This document shows, one piece after another, positions 35,557 to 45,262 of a DNA stretch of 64,000 nucleotides (positions are counted from its first letter, which is position 1; every line of letters starts with the position of its first letter). Below the pieces are notes generated by a model. That model was not told the origin of the DNA. It saw only the letters and a list, made by a program, of their open reading frames with translations, and searched no databases. The translations under genes and the position numbers were made by a program. The stretch is from Lutjanus erythropterus (Eukaryota > Chordata > Actinopteri > Lutjaniformes > Lutjanidae): the NCBI GenBank assembly GCA_020091685.1, contig CM034608.1:11613046-11677045 (forward strand). Reading direction: 5' to 3'.

Positions 35557-36060
35557 TGTTAATTTCTGATTTTCATTGTATTATTATTAGACATTTTTTT
35601 TAAACAGACTGCATCTAGGAGATGTTTTTAAAGTCTTAATCTATAATATTCCACCGTAATCCCTTCATGACTTTTTTTTTTTTAAATTGAGTGTTTGCAT
35701 TTGCTTAATATATCTTCCCTCATTTTGGAAGGCACTGACAGACAAGCTATTTCATACAGTGCACAGTGAAAAACACTTTTTAATACATTTTTTTTTTTCT
35801 CATTTCCTTTAAATATTGTATTCCCCCTGTCTATGTGTGACAGACGGACTAAAAGTGATATATTACCAATTTCCTCTGTTTCATTGTGGCTGTAAAATGT
35901 GGTAACATGAGCTTAGGTGTTTCTTTTAATCCCCTAACCCCATAATAGTGTTGAAGACCTGCTGAACCCCCTGTGATACACGCTGCCCCGGCAGTGGACT
36001 CAACATTGTGTTTGGTTAATGAGTACACGGCTACTTTGACCCCTAAAAGTGTACAGCGAA
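35557..36060. other. Unclassified non-coding DNA
   Basis: T-rich with homopolymer runs at 35671-35683 and 35790-35799. No gene or known repeat. Confidence 0.55.
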
Positions 36061-36345
36061 AGTACACGTATAAATACAAACACACTGGCACGCACAAGTA
36101 CACACGCTACACACACACGCAGAGCAGTTTTTTCATTGATGATAAGTGTTCTGTGTGTGTCGAGGGTATATTACAGCAGCAGACCTATTAATCAGTGTAA
36201 ATATAAAAACACAGACACAGACACACATGCACAGAAAAGACTCACACACAGCAGAATTTGACCAAAGAGCAGCCTGCCGTGTTATGCCCTGGAGTATATT
36301 ACAGTAGGAGCCATATTAATCAATATATAAACACAGTCGACTGCT
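36061..36345. repeat. CA-rich region with a degenerate 128 bp duplication
   Basis: GTATATTACAGCAGCAGACC then TATTAATCAG and ATAAAAACACAGA at 36166-36215 matches GTATATTACAGTAGGAGCCA then TATTAATCAA and ATATAAACACAGT at 36294-36340, offset 128 bp. CA-rich runs (36095-36120, 36212-36250) lie around and between. The sense frames here are products of this low complexity. Confidence 0.65.
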
Positions 36346-36396
36346 GGTGGAGGGGGACAGCAGCACGGGTTGAATCAGAGGTTGAATCAGGGCTAT

Positions 36397-36397
<1 letters not shown>

Positions 36398-36431
<34 letters not shown>
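36398..36431. repeat. (GT)17 microsatellite
   Basis: Uninterrupted GT dinucleotides for 34 bp, close to the 128 bp duplication. Confidence 0.98.
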
Positions 36432-36434
<3 letters not shown>

Positions 36435-36889
36435 CGTGGGATATTTGATGCATTAGCTTTATATTGAGACTGCAGTATAATACTTTAATGTGAAATAATA
36501 ATAATGATTTATATTTGATGGTTTTACACATTTGCAAGCTGTGCATTTTTTTTCCCTTACAGTACACAGCTCGTCTTTATGATTCAACTCCCTTTAACTT
36601 GTTGTGGTGTTACAGCCTGTATTTGAAGTGGATTAAATTTGGTGGATTTTATTACTTATCTGCACATGGTAGCTCATAATGTTGATGTCATTTTTTTCCC
36701 TCTTTCGTACACAGTGTAATTAAAGATAAAAAGTGATCAAGTAAGTACAGACCCTCTGTAAAGTAACACATTAAATAAGCGTAAGCTTCCTTTGAATGAC
36801 CTTGAAATGTGACTACAACTAAACTGCAGTTTATCAGTAACCACATACCTATAGTTTAAAGCCATGTACTACTTTATATAATAAATACT
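36432..36889. other. Unclassified non-coding DNA
   Basis: No repeat family, gene or RNA recognised. Confidence 0.55.
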
Positions 36890-37765
36890 GGATGGAAATT
36901 CAGGTCTCAAAAGTGAAGCCAGTGGGCAAAAAGAAGTCTTATTTTATTAAGTCTTATGAGAAAATAACCCTACTTCTCACTTGATTTATGACATCAGTAA
37001 CCTGTTTCCTAATGGGTTAATGACCTTAATTGCTAGTTTCATGTCTTCTCATATACAGCATGATGTTCATTCATTCATTCATTTTCTGTAACAGCTTAGT
37101 CCGTAAGGGTCGCGGGCTGCTGGAGCCTATCCCAGCTGACATTGGGCGAGAGGCGGGGTTCACCCTGGACAAGTCGCCAGTTCATCGCAGGGCTGACACA
37201 TAGACAGACAACCACTCACACTCACATTCACACCTACGGGCAATTTAGAGTCTCCAATTAACCTAGCATGCATGTCTTTGGACTGTGGGAGGAAGCCGGA
37301 GAACCCAGAGAGAACCCACGCAGACACGGGGAGAACATGCAAACTCCACACAGAAAGGCCCTGCCCCAGCCGGGGAGCTGGGGGATCGAACTCAGGACCT
37401 TCTTGCTGTGAGGCGGGTGGGGCTAACATGTGATTGACAGGACATTCTCAGTGAGTCCGTCCAGTGCAACACACAGGGCTCATGAAACTCAGATCAAACT
37501 ATAAAACTAGACAGTATTGATCAAATATTATACATAAGATTTTGTTACTACATTGCTTATTTCTCACTCAAAATGTTTGTATGTACTGTTTCACTGTAAT
37601 ACAAGATAGCTTGCAGTCAGGCTCCATGCTCTTGTTGGTACTGTGCATGCTCTGGTTGCAAAAAAAAAACAAGATGGTGACCCAAATAATGCCAAACTTG
37701 AGGCTTCAGAATCACCAACCAATGGGTGACATCACAGTTGGTTCACACTTGACTCTAGTGGTCCT
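36890..37765. mobile_element. Older dispersed perciform-type element, split by a LINE
   Basis: The left piece (about 36890-37067) has GTCTCAAAAGTGAAGCCAG, ACTTGATTTATGACATCAGT and ATACAGCATGATGTTCATT. The right pieces have CATGTGATTGACAGG (37428) and AAGATGGTGACCCAAATAAT then GCCAAACTTGAGGC, CCAATGGGTGACATCACAG (37670-37740). From memory these belong to one high-copy spiny-rayed fish repeat in this order. A LINE tail at 37068-37427 separates them. The 160-codon frame at 37542-38024 starts in this repeat and is not a gene. Confidence 0.55.
37068..37427 (-). mobile_element. LINE-type 3' end, minus strand, (AATG)n tail, nested
   Basis: On the + strand a (CATT)4 run (37068-37084) leads into TTCTGTAACAGCTTAGTCCG, GAGCCTATCCCAGCTGAC, GAGGCGGGGTTCACCCTGG, CATGTCTTTGGACTGTGGGA, GGAAGCCGGAGAACCC and GGGGATCGAACTCAGGACCT. 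This is one of the best-known teleost repeats. Read on the minus strand it ends in (AATG)n, so the simple repeat is the 3' tail of a retroposed copy, truncated at its 5' end near 37427. I believe it is the 3' untranslated part of a LINE (possibly RTE type); the clade is uncertain. A 47 bp relic of the same family is at 20290. Confidence 0.8.
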
Positions 37766-39299
37766 TGTTGTGCTTCTAAAAATGCAAGGCAAGTTAAAAT
37801 CACAGATACTGGAGGCATGTGACCCAGAGTTTATTTTCAAGTTTATTTCAGTGTTGTGCCCCACATATACCAACAATAATGCTGAGCACATTAAAAAGCA
37901 TTCTGCAGAACACATTTTCTTTGCCATCAAGAAACACAGTAATGTTGTCAGATCAAATCATATGAAAACATTTTTAGCTGTCATCATTGTATCAGAGGGC
38001 AAACAACTCTACCATTTGTTTTAACACTTACAGGCATGTCATCCCTTATTAACTCTACAGTGCTATAAACTGTTATTCTCTCAAGCAAAGTCTGCAGGAT
38101 TCTGAACTTCTACAAAGTGTTCACAAAGGGCTCACAAAGTCCACGAGGGAGCTTCTGAGCTCATTCTAATTTAGCACAGGTTCATCCTTGGGCTGATATC
38201 AGAGACCTGGGGATTGGACATGTTATGATATTCCAACAGTTGTTAGCTGTGACAAAGTGTGTTTTTCAGAATAAGCCAGTCTTCACACTTCCAAACAACC
38301 TTATACTGTGAATGAAATCTTTCACCATTCACTGCATGGTCAACTCTAGCGTGCTCGCCATATTTTAGGGTTGTGTGAATGTCTACTGAAAATCATTATC
38401 CAACTTTGTGTAGAGGACTCAAAATTGTCCTGCATTAGTGTACAAAGTAGCATTCAGTCATGGTCAAGGACATTATGCAGCTATTTTCTGTGCAGAACTC
38501 AGTGTGATGATTGGACTGACTTTCAAATGTAAAACCGAGAGCCTCTGAATTTTTACAACTGTAAAATGGAAGAACTGAGTTCTGCTACTTTTTCTCTTTT
38601 TTTGCAGTCTGACATTATTTATTTGGACACAGTGTTATAGTATGTCTTCACCCTGGTTCATCCCCTCATCAGACCTGCTGCATGCCTCACCAGCTGCATC
38701 AAACAGATTATAAATTCTGTGCAGCTTGATGTAAAGTGTGGGCACAGAATAAATGGCAGATTTTCACTAGCTTCCTCTGTGATAGATGTAAGTTAGTATA
38801 ATATGATGAAGAATATCAGTGTCATCAGTGTATATAACAACATGTATATGCACTGTTTGTGAACTTTCTTCATCTGACATTCAGTGTATCAACATGCTGT
38901 TATTTAAAGTTTTGAGTAACTTAAGTGGACTTCTTTTGCATGTGTGACGTCACTGCCATCACACACACATTGAGCAGCAGCTAATTTTTCATAATTACCA
39001 GTATACATGTTTTGTTATTTTGAAATGCTTAATAATTTAACGTGCAGTGTATAAATGTGCAAATGTAAATGTTGCACTGTGAATTTGTTTAGAAGTTTAA
39101 TAGAAGCCCTACGTCCTTGATTTCACCATCATGGGAAACACAGAACAAAATTTTAACAGAGAAGTTTAGATTTATCATTCCGCTTCTGTTTTTGTTAAGT
39201 TGATATAATTAAGTGAACCCAGGACACTCCATTACAAAACCATTACACTAGTATATGCATCTCACAGAAAACTAAGACTGTCCTTTTGAAAAACACTTA
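37766..39299. other. Unclassified non-coding DNA
   Basis: No gene or recognised repeat family. Mostly AT-rich unique text. Confidence 0.55.
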
Positions 39300-39408
39300 A
39301 TTGAGAATTTTGCAAATCTCTGCTGGTTGTGGGGGCATTGCAGTTGGTGCTTCAGCATCTGTTGCCTGGCAGAGACTTCCCTCTACTAAATGACTTCTTA
39401 TAGTTAAT
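39300..39408 (-). repeat. Dispersed repeat family F2, copy 1
   Basis: GAATTTTGCAAATCTCTGCT, GGTTGTGGGGGCATTGCAG, TGCTTCAGCATCTGTTGCCT and GGCAGAGACTTCCCTCTACT align with the reverse complement of 45140-45262. About 75-80% identity by eye. Unknown class; no coding frame. Confidence 0.75.
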
Positions 39409-40325
39409 AATAAGACTAGCAAATATCCTTGCCATAGCATTACAAGTTACAACCATCATGGGCAAAAATATATTTTCTGTGTTCCACTTGTTTCTCTGCT
39501 TTTTGGGGAATATAAAACATTATAAAAGGTTGTAGACATTACTTAACTTTAAATGAAAACAACAAAAGACAGGGGCTGAATTTTAGAAAATGTGACACAT
39601 TTATGATTGAAGTTGAAAGCCAGCAGAGAGCTAACACACAAGACTATATTTTTCCATCACTGTCTTTGCAGCTATGTGTGTGTTCTGACACTGGTTTTCT
39701 TCCTCACTCATCGCTGCAGTCTCCCTCTTGTTCTCTTGTATTTCCTTCCATCGTCTTCCTCTCTCCTTTTCTCCCCCGTTTGAACTTGTTCATCTGCATT
39801 AAGAAACATGAAGCATACTTGAGGATTTGATGTTTATCTCTCAAGTGAGTTTCAGGTTCAAAGCAATATATCTGAGATAAGTTGCCAAAATGGCCAGTAA
39901 TATATTGGTATGCATTAGCATGTTATCCTACGGCTTTGTCTGAGGGAATTACTTCTACTGAGCCGTCTTTGATTTCCTGTCTGCATTGCTTTTAAAGGTC
40001 AGGAAACAAGTCCCATCCATATTTTCTTTTTTTTTCCTGCAGTGATTTTAGATTGACAAGATACTCTATGACTAATTTGGTGTTATAGAGCAATAATCCC
40101 ATGATTCAATCTTCTGTGGCCTTACAATTCTATAAAGTCAGAGGTTTGATTACTTGCTAATCCATTTTCTTGTTTAAAAACACAGCATGGATGTCAAAGA
40201 AGAGTGGATCTCTGCACGGGTGTCATTAGTGTGAATACATTAGCTGCAAAAATGAGGGCATTATATTACAAAAGCATGCCTGCATCATCTTAGCCTATGA
40301 CTTAAATAATTTTAATTAATTAATT
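39409..40325. other. Unclassified non-coding DNA
   Basis: A CT-rich patch at 39700-39785 generates the frame at 39603-39830. A T-run lies at 40026-40036. No element recognised. Confidence 0.55.
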
Positions 40326-40440
40326 TTAAAGGTCCAGTGTGTAAATTTATGGGATATTTTTGGCAGAATATGGTGAAAAATTAAAAAAAATATATTAATA
40401 AATGTCTTCTTTAGGATATAGTCACCTCAAAATGAGTATT
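40326..40440 (+). mobile_element. Left end of AGGTCCAGTGTGTA-family DNA element
   Basis: TTAAAGGTCCAGTGTGTAAA then TTTATGGGATATTTTTGGC and AGAATATGGTG is the left terminus of the family whose right half is at 12325-12474. It continues to AGGATATAGTCACCTC AAAATGAGTATTGTTGTG, then leaves the family. The right half is missing. Confidence 0.6.
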
Positions 40441-41007
40441 GTTGTGATTTTGTTCTCATAGATTAGGAGTTCTCTTTCTTCTTTACTAAAAGTTGTCTTT
40501 AGCAGTTTTCTGAAAAGCTCTAAGGAGGAATGTCTTTGTTATAAACTTTTAGGAGGACTCTTAGTGGCAAGAGAAGGGCGTTTGTGAATATGGCCAGTGG
40601 CGTGAATATGAAGCAGGCTTGAATGCATCATCAGTCAGTATTCTGTGGATGAAAACAGGTGCTGGAATAATGATTGGACATTTAAAACACCTGTCACTAC
40701 CACTGAGAATTAAAGAGAGGATCTATCACATCTGTCCTTTTAGCACAATTTATTCACTACTCTTACGCTCCATCACAGCAGTATAGCTTTCAGGTTAAAA
40801 GCACAGAACATTATTTATCATGAATATACTGACTCCTTGTCAGCACCAAAAGCAGTGCAAACCGTATAAAGGATGCCTGCTTAGGCACTTTAAGTACTCT
40901 TATGCAAAATACAGAAATGTATTTTATACAATCACATAATGCAAAAGTGGCGGCAACTTAATTAGGCCTAAATTTATTCAGTGTAAAACATTCATCCACA
41001 TGTGTTT
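40441..41007. other. Unclassified non-coding DNA
   Basis: No recognised element or gene. Confidence 0.55.
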
Positions 41008-41630
41008 GGCTGAAGTATAAGGACATTCTGCCAAGGCCAGCGATGCCTGCTGCAAGGCTCTGTGACAAACGGTTCATGAGTTGTGAAAGTGGGTGTGGCT
41101 AAAGCATAGGAGGCGAGGCAAATCATCACTACTGTAAAATGAACTCTGCTTAGTCCAATGATGACTCCCACAAATGCCGTAAACAAACAGGCAATCAGTT
41201 ATGTAAGGGGCTGAAGTATAGGCGGACTATTATCAATGAAAAGGGAATTCTGGGAATCCAGTGATGCCTCCCACAAGTGTCTACAATAAATAGTTCATGA
41301 GTAATAAAGGGGTGTGTTTAAAGTATAGGGGGTGGGGCTATCTCACACCACTGAAATATGAAATCTCTGCTTAGTCTATGACATACGAGTTGTTTGAGTT
41401 TGGCCTTGGTCTGTGAATCCTTTTTGGAGTTATGCGCCTTTTTGTTATAGGCCACTCCCACTACCACACCCCCTTTTTTGCCAGTTGTCTTGTACAGTTG
41501 ATCAGCTGTCCTTTGGCTTATGACCAACTTTTTCACAAGATCTTGTATCTGTGAATCCATTTGGAGGTTATACACCTTTTCATGATAGGCCACTCTCATT
41601 GCCACTCGTCCTTTTAGGCAATTGGCTTGA
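41008..41630. repeat. Complex repeat with three-copy and two-copy subunits
   Basis: A subunit of the form CCAGTGATGCCTCCCACAAG ... GTTCATGAGT ... GTGTGGCTAAAGTATAGG occurs at 41037-41110, 41155-41222 and 41258-41330 (offsets 118 and 103 bp), the middle copy most diverged. A second subunit (CTGTGAATCCTTTTTGGAG TTATGCGCCTTTTTGTTATA then GGCCACTCCCA) occurs at 41411-41487 and 41549-41627, offset 138 bp. The last words resemble a common fish repeat. The antisense 137-codon frame at 41318-41731 comes from these repeats. Confidence 0.7.
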
Positions 41631-43640
41631 ACACAAACACACACATCCATACAAACACACACACACTTGACCACTACACCAAATTTTAGCCTGTGAGGGC
41701 AAAACCTGTGGCCAAATTTCTGATTAATCAAGCTGGTCGCTGCTAAAAATAAGATTTATTTCAATATAAAAATGACTTTAAAGTTTAGTGAATTTGAAAA
41801 GACAAAGGTCATTTTGTAATGATAGAAAACAAACCTTTATTCTCAAATAAATGTGGTGTTAATTTGATAAAACCTGTTCAATAAGCTAAAGATATTAAGT
41901 TAGAACCAACAACCCTTCAGTCACACTGACAAACATTAGAAATTTGATTTCTTTTCACATTTCCTCAGCTTTCTCAGCACAACACAAAGAACTTACAAAA
42001 CTTCTCCTAGAGAAGAAAGTATAGGTCCACACACTGCCCTACTGTAAGTGTGACTGCACAGAATACATAGGTTGGACATTTCGATGTTAACTTCAAAAAC
42101 TGCATTTGAAACTACCAAGGGATACTGAAAGTAGTGTGGCTTTATATATTTCATTCCATCTGTCTGATCCTGACATCATACCAAGTTAAAACATGCCTCA
42201 GAGGCATAATACTTTCTGATTACAATATGAATGCCATATGGCTGCTGTTTATGAGTTGTGAGTATTTTTAGCTGCAATTGTTTTGCTGGGTTTGTGTTTC
42301 AGTGAGTGCAAGTTTAAGAAATCGCTCCCTTTTGAGGTGTTGTGTTATGCAAAATTCTAACCAACATTTTAATTTTAACAACAACTTTAGATGTTTTGTT
42401 TAACTTTTCTTGCAGTACATGCCATCCAAGGAGTCCCAGATAAGACATTGATCATATCGCATAGGGGAGTTGCTGTTGATGCCAGTCTGTGTTGATGTCA
42501 GTCTGTGTCATCATTGGTCTGCCGTTAGGAGACATCTCACAGTAATAACTAGTCCAACTGCTTTAATTTCCTATGACCTGCCTGGGTTTTAGTGGAGGAT
42601 ATCAGGGTTTTTTGACAAACAGGAGACTTGTTTTGCCCCAGGCCTTGACTAGATGAGGGATGAGACAGAATTCCAGATGTGCAATGGGACATCATGAAAT
42701 TTGAGTGATAAAAGATTCATTAATCTAAAACAGAGGTTTTCAAAATCTGACACAGTGGAACCCCCTCAGACAAATTCCTATAATACTCTCAAAGAGAAAT
42801 TCCTTGATGCATCCTGGGCACATGAAAGCTTTGTGTCTTCCAATGTCATTTGTACACTTTATACAAGCTACCAAAATAAAAGTCAGTTCACGTGATTTGG
42901 TCAGCTGTGAATAAGCTGCCAAGAACAGGACTGCCAGGGCATGATTTCATACTATTAATTAACCCAGTTGCACTTTATTTAATGCTATATTAATAAAGGC
43001 CTTTTTGCACCAAATGCATTTATTGGTCCATTAATAATTATTAACCTGTATGTAGTAGTTTCACTTACGACATGAACACATCTGACCAATCAAACTGCAT
43101 GTTGTTGACAACGTCACATCCATAATACTCAACACTGGTGCCGTGCACAGCTGGAACTGTTAACACACCATAAAATACATCTTACCTATGGCTAGCCACT
43201 GCTCTGGGTCAGTCAGCTCTCTGAAATCCTTCCTCTGCTCCTTCAAACTTGGTGCCATCCTAAAATACATTGTGAAGCAGCTGTGGTTCAGCGTCAGCTA
43301 CAACCAAGCAATGAAACTCACTAAGTTCTCCTCTCTCTTCCGAGGCATGTCGTTTTATCTTCTTTTTATTAAGTGAAAGGAGCACCAGGTCTGTACAGGC
43401 CATGTACACTTGGTGTTGATTACATCTTTTATGCCTCAGTGCAATTTATTTTTAGAAACTTAATAATATATTTGCAAATTCGTGTCATGCTTGATGTGAA
43501 TAGACAGGTGGGTCAAAATTTTGCCCCAGAAATATTTGCAGTTTTGTGCTGTTTATTTGTGTCATTGTTGATGTTTCATCTAATTTGTTCCAAGTAAGGC
43601 TTGTTACGTCTTATTAGTGTACTATAATACAAAATAAATA
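41631..43640. other. Unclassified non-coding DNA
   Basis: A CA cluster lies at 41634-41666. Frames at 42701-42895, 43188-43376 and 43373-43597 lack domains. No repeat family recognised. Confidence 0.5.
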
Positions 43641-44340
43641 AAGTGTGACCATTGAGCCATCATTCTCCCTAACGCATCACAAACTGACAACCACACCAAG
43701 TTAAAAGGCACCATAAATTATGACCAAAAAAACATGAGTGAGTGCTGCCACATGTAGAAAGAGTGTCACAGGAAGTCTAGCAGACTACTGTAAACTTTCA
43801 CCATTGTGTGCTTTGGGGTTTGTGTGTGGGTGGGAGGTGTCTGGCACTGCCAAGTCTCCCTTGTTTTCAGAACTTTGTGTTGGCAGGTATCGCACTGTAG
43901 CTTTGCAGCACAGAACTTGGAGACTGACTTGGCCAAAACATCTTGAGGGCTAAAAACAATTCTATAGAGAGCTCTGCCATACTTGTCATTTGGGTCACGA
44001 GCTGAAAATAAATAAGTTTATTGTGTGGTGTACTTATGACAAGCTAAGGGGCTACTGCTACATTGCTGCCTAACCAACTTCTATAGCTTTTTGGCACGAG
44101 AGCTGAGCTGAGTTTGCTTCACTTCTTCCCACTGATGCAGAAACTCCAGCGTGTGCAGCAGCATTAAGTAATGTAGTTTATTATAAACTACATAAGTTGT
44201 TGATAGGTTCTGGTATACCCCAACCACAGGGCTTCTACACATTTTCCAGTTCAAAATTCCATAGTTTTCCAGACTCAGTTCTCCAGACTTCTCATTAGAT
44301 TATTCATACCATAGTATAATCAGACTTCCAAGTGCAAATT
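43641..44340. other. Unclassified DNA with a 10 bp-arm perfect hairpin
   Basis: At 44171-44193, ATGTAGTTTA and TAAACTACAT flank TTA with no mismatch. The surroundings match no element I know. The frame at 43738-43953 has no domain. Confidence 0.5.
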
Positions 44341-44994
44341 GATGTAAAAGCAGAAATACGTTATCCAGGTGCGCTCTGTGACAAGTGCAAGCGAGCTCTC
44401 CCTCTTTCTTTCAAACAAAACTCGGTGATGGTGGCGGCAGGAGAAAGACAAAATTAAATCTCAAGATGTTATTATAAGTAGAAAAAGAGAAATAAGTCCA
44501 GGTAGGCTTTTAATGTTGGATTGTTTTTAACGGGGTGAGAAGTACCGCATAATTAATGTATATACTGCCCCTGAAGCCAGTAAGAAATCTTAATTATTTA
44601 ACAGACTTGGAGAACTCCTCACAGTTGGCTTCAATCTAATTTTATGAGGTAGTTTTAATACACTCATGTCAGAAAATGACAATAGCCGTCCTTTTGGTTT
44701 TTGATTGCATTTCTACGCTGAAGTTTTTATAGATGTTCCTATAGGCTTTGTGTAGCATCATAGTTCTACAAACAAGTCGTGTGTTCATTAGGTGGTTTCA
44801 GATATTAAATATTAGAAAATGTACTTTTTAATTTGTACTTGTGAATACTTAGTATTTTTAAAAGCAAGTATTCTAGTGCTTTAAGTTGAGCCAAATTTTG
44901 ACTGAACAACTTTCACTTGTAGCTGAGTAATATCTGACCAGGAGTATCTATACTTTGACTCAAGTACTGGTGTTGAGTACTTTGTACACCACTG
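44341..44994 (-). mobile_element. hAT element, second copy of the 56.0 kb family, minus strand, truncated
   Basis: Read on the minus strand, CAGTGGTGTACAAAGTACTC at 44994 starts the copy. It then follows the element at 56037 through GAGTCAAAGTATAGATACTC, TTCACTTGTAG-type text, the TACTAAGTATTCACAAGTAC block, AACTTCAGCGTAGAAATGCA, GGAGTTCTCCAAGTCTGTTA and ATGTTGGATTGTTTTTAACG, up to CTGCTTTTACATC. The match stops at about 44341, so the distal 300 bp and second terminus are missing. The 35 bp tandem duplication of the 56 kb copy is not present. No transposase. Confidence 0.85.
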
Positions 44995-45139
44995 TATGCT
45001 ATTAAGTTGCAAATATGGTAACATAATGGCCGTTCAGTCCACACTCCTACGCAGAAAGTTGGACGATGTTTCACTGTCAAACATCTCTGCCCAAAGGGGA
45101 GGTAACTAACTGGTCCTACCTATATTCCTATTATTAACA

Positions 45140-45262
45140 TATTGAACTAGAGGTCACTCAGTAGAGTGCAGATCCCCGCCAGGCAACAGATGGTGAAGCA
45201 TCTACTGCAGTGCCTCCACAACTGCCAGATGCAACCAGCAGAGATTTGCAAAGTTCTACCAA
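45140..45262 (+). repeat. Dispersed repeat family F2, copy 2
   Basis: AACTAGAGGTCACTCAGTAG, GCCAGGCAACAGATGGTGAA, CTGCAGTGCCTCCACAAC and AACCAGCAGAGATTTGCAAA are the inverse of the copy at 39300-39408, with roughly 15 extra bases between the last two blocks (GCCAGATGC region). Confidence 0.75.

Noticed and set aside
37542-38024. A 160-codon frame with hydrophobic segments
   Set aside because: Its first half lies on a dispersed repeat (AAGATGGTGACCC... and CCAATGGGTGACATCAC) and no domain is recognisable.
41318-41731. A 137-codon antisense frame with internally repeated protein text
   Set aside because: The protein repeat mirrors the duplicated DNA subunits at 41411 and 41549; no known domain.
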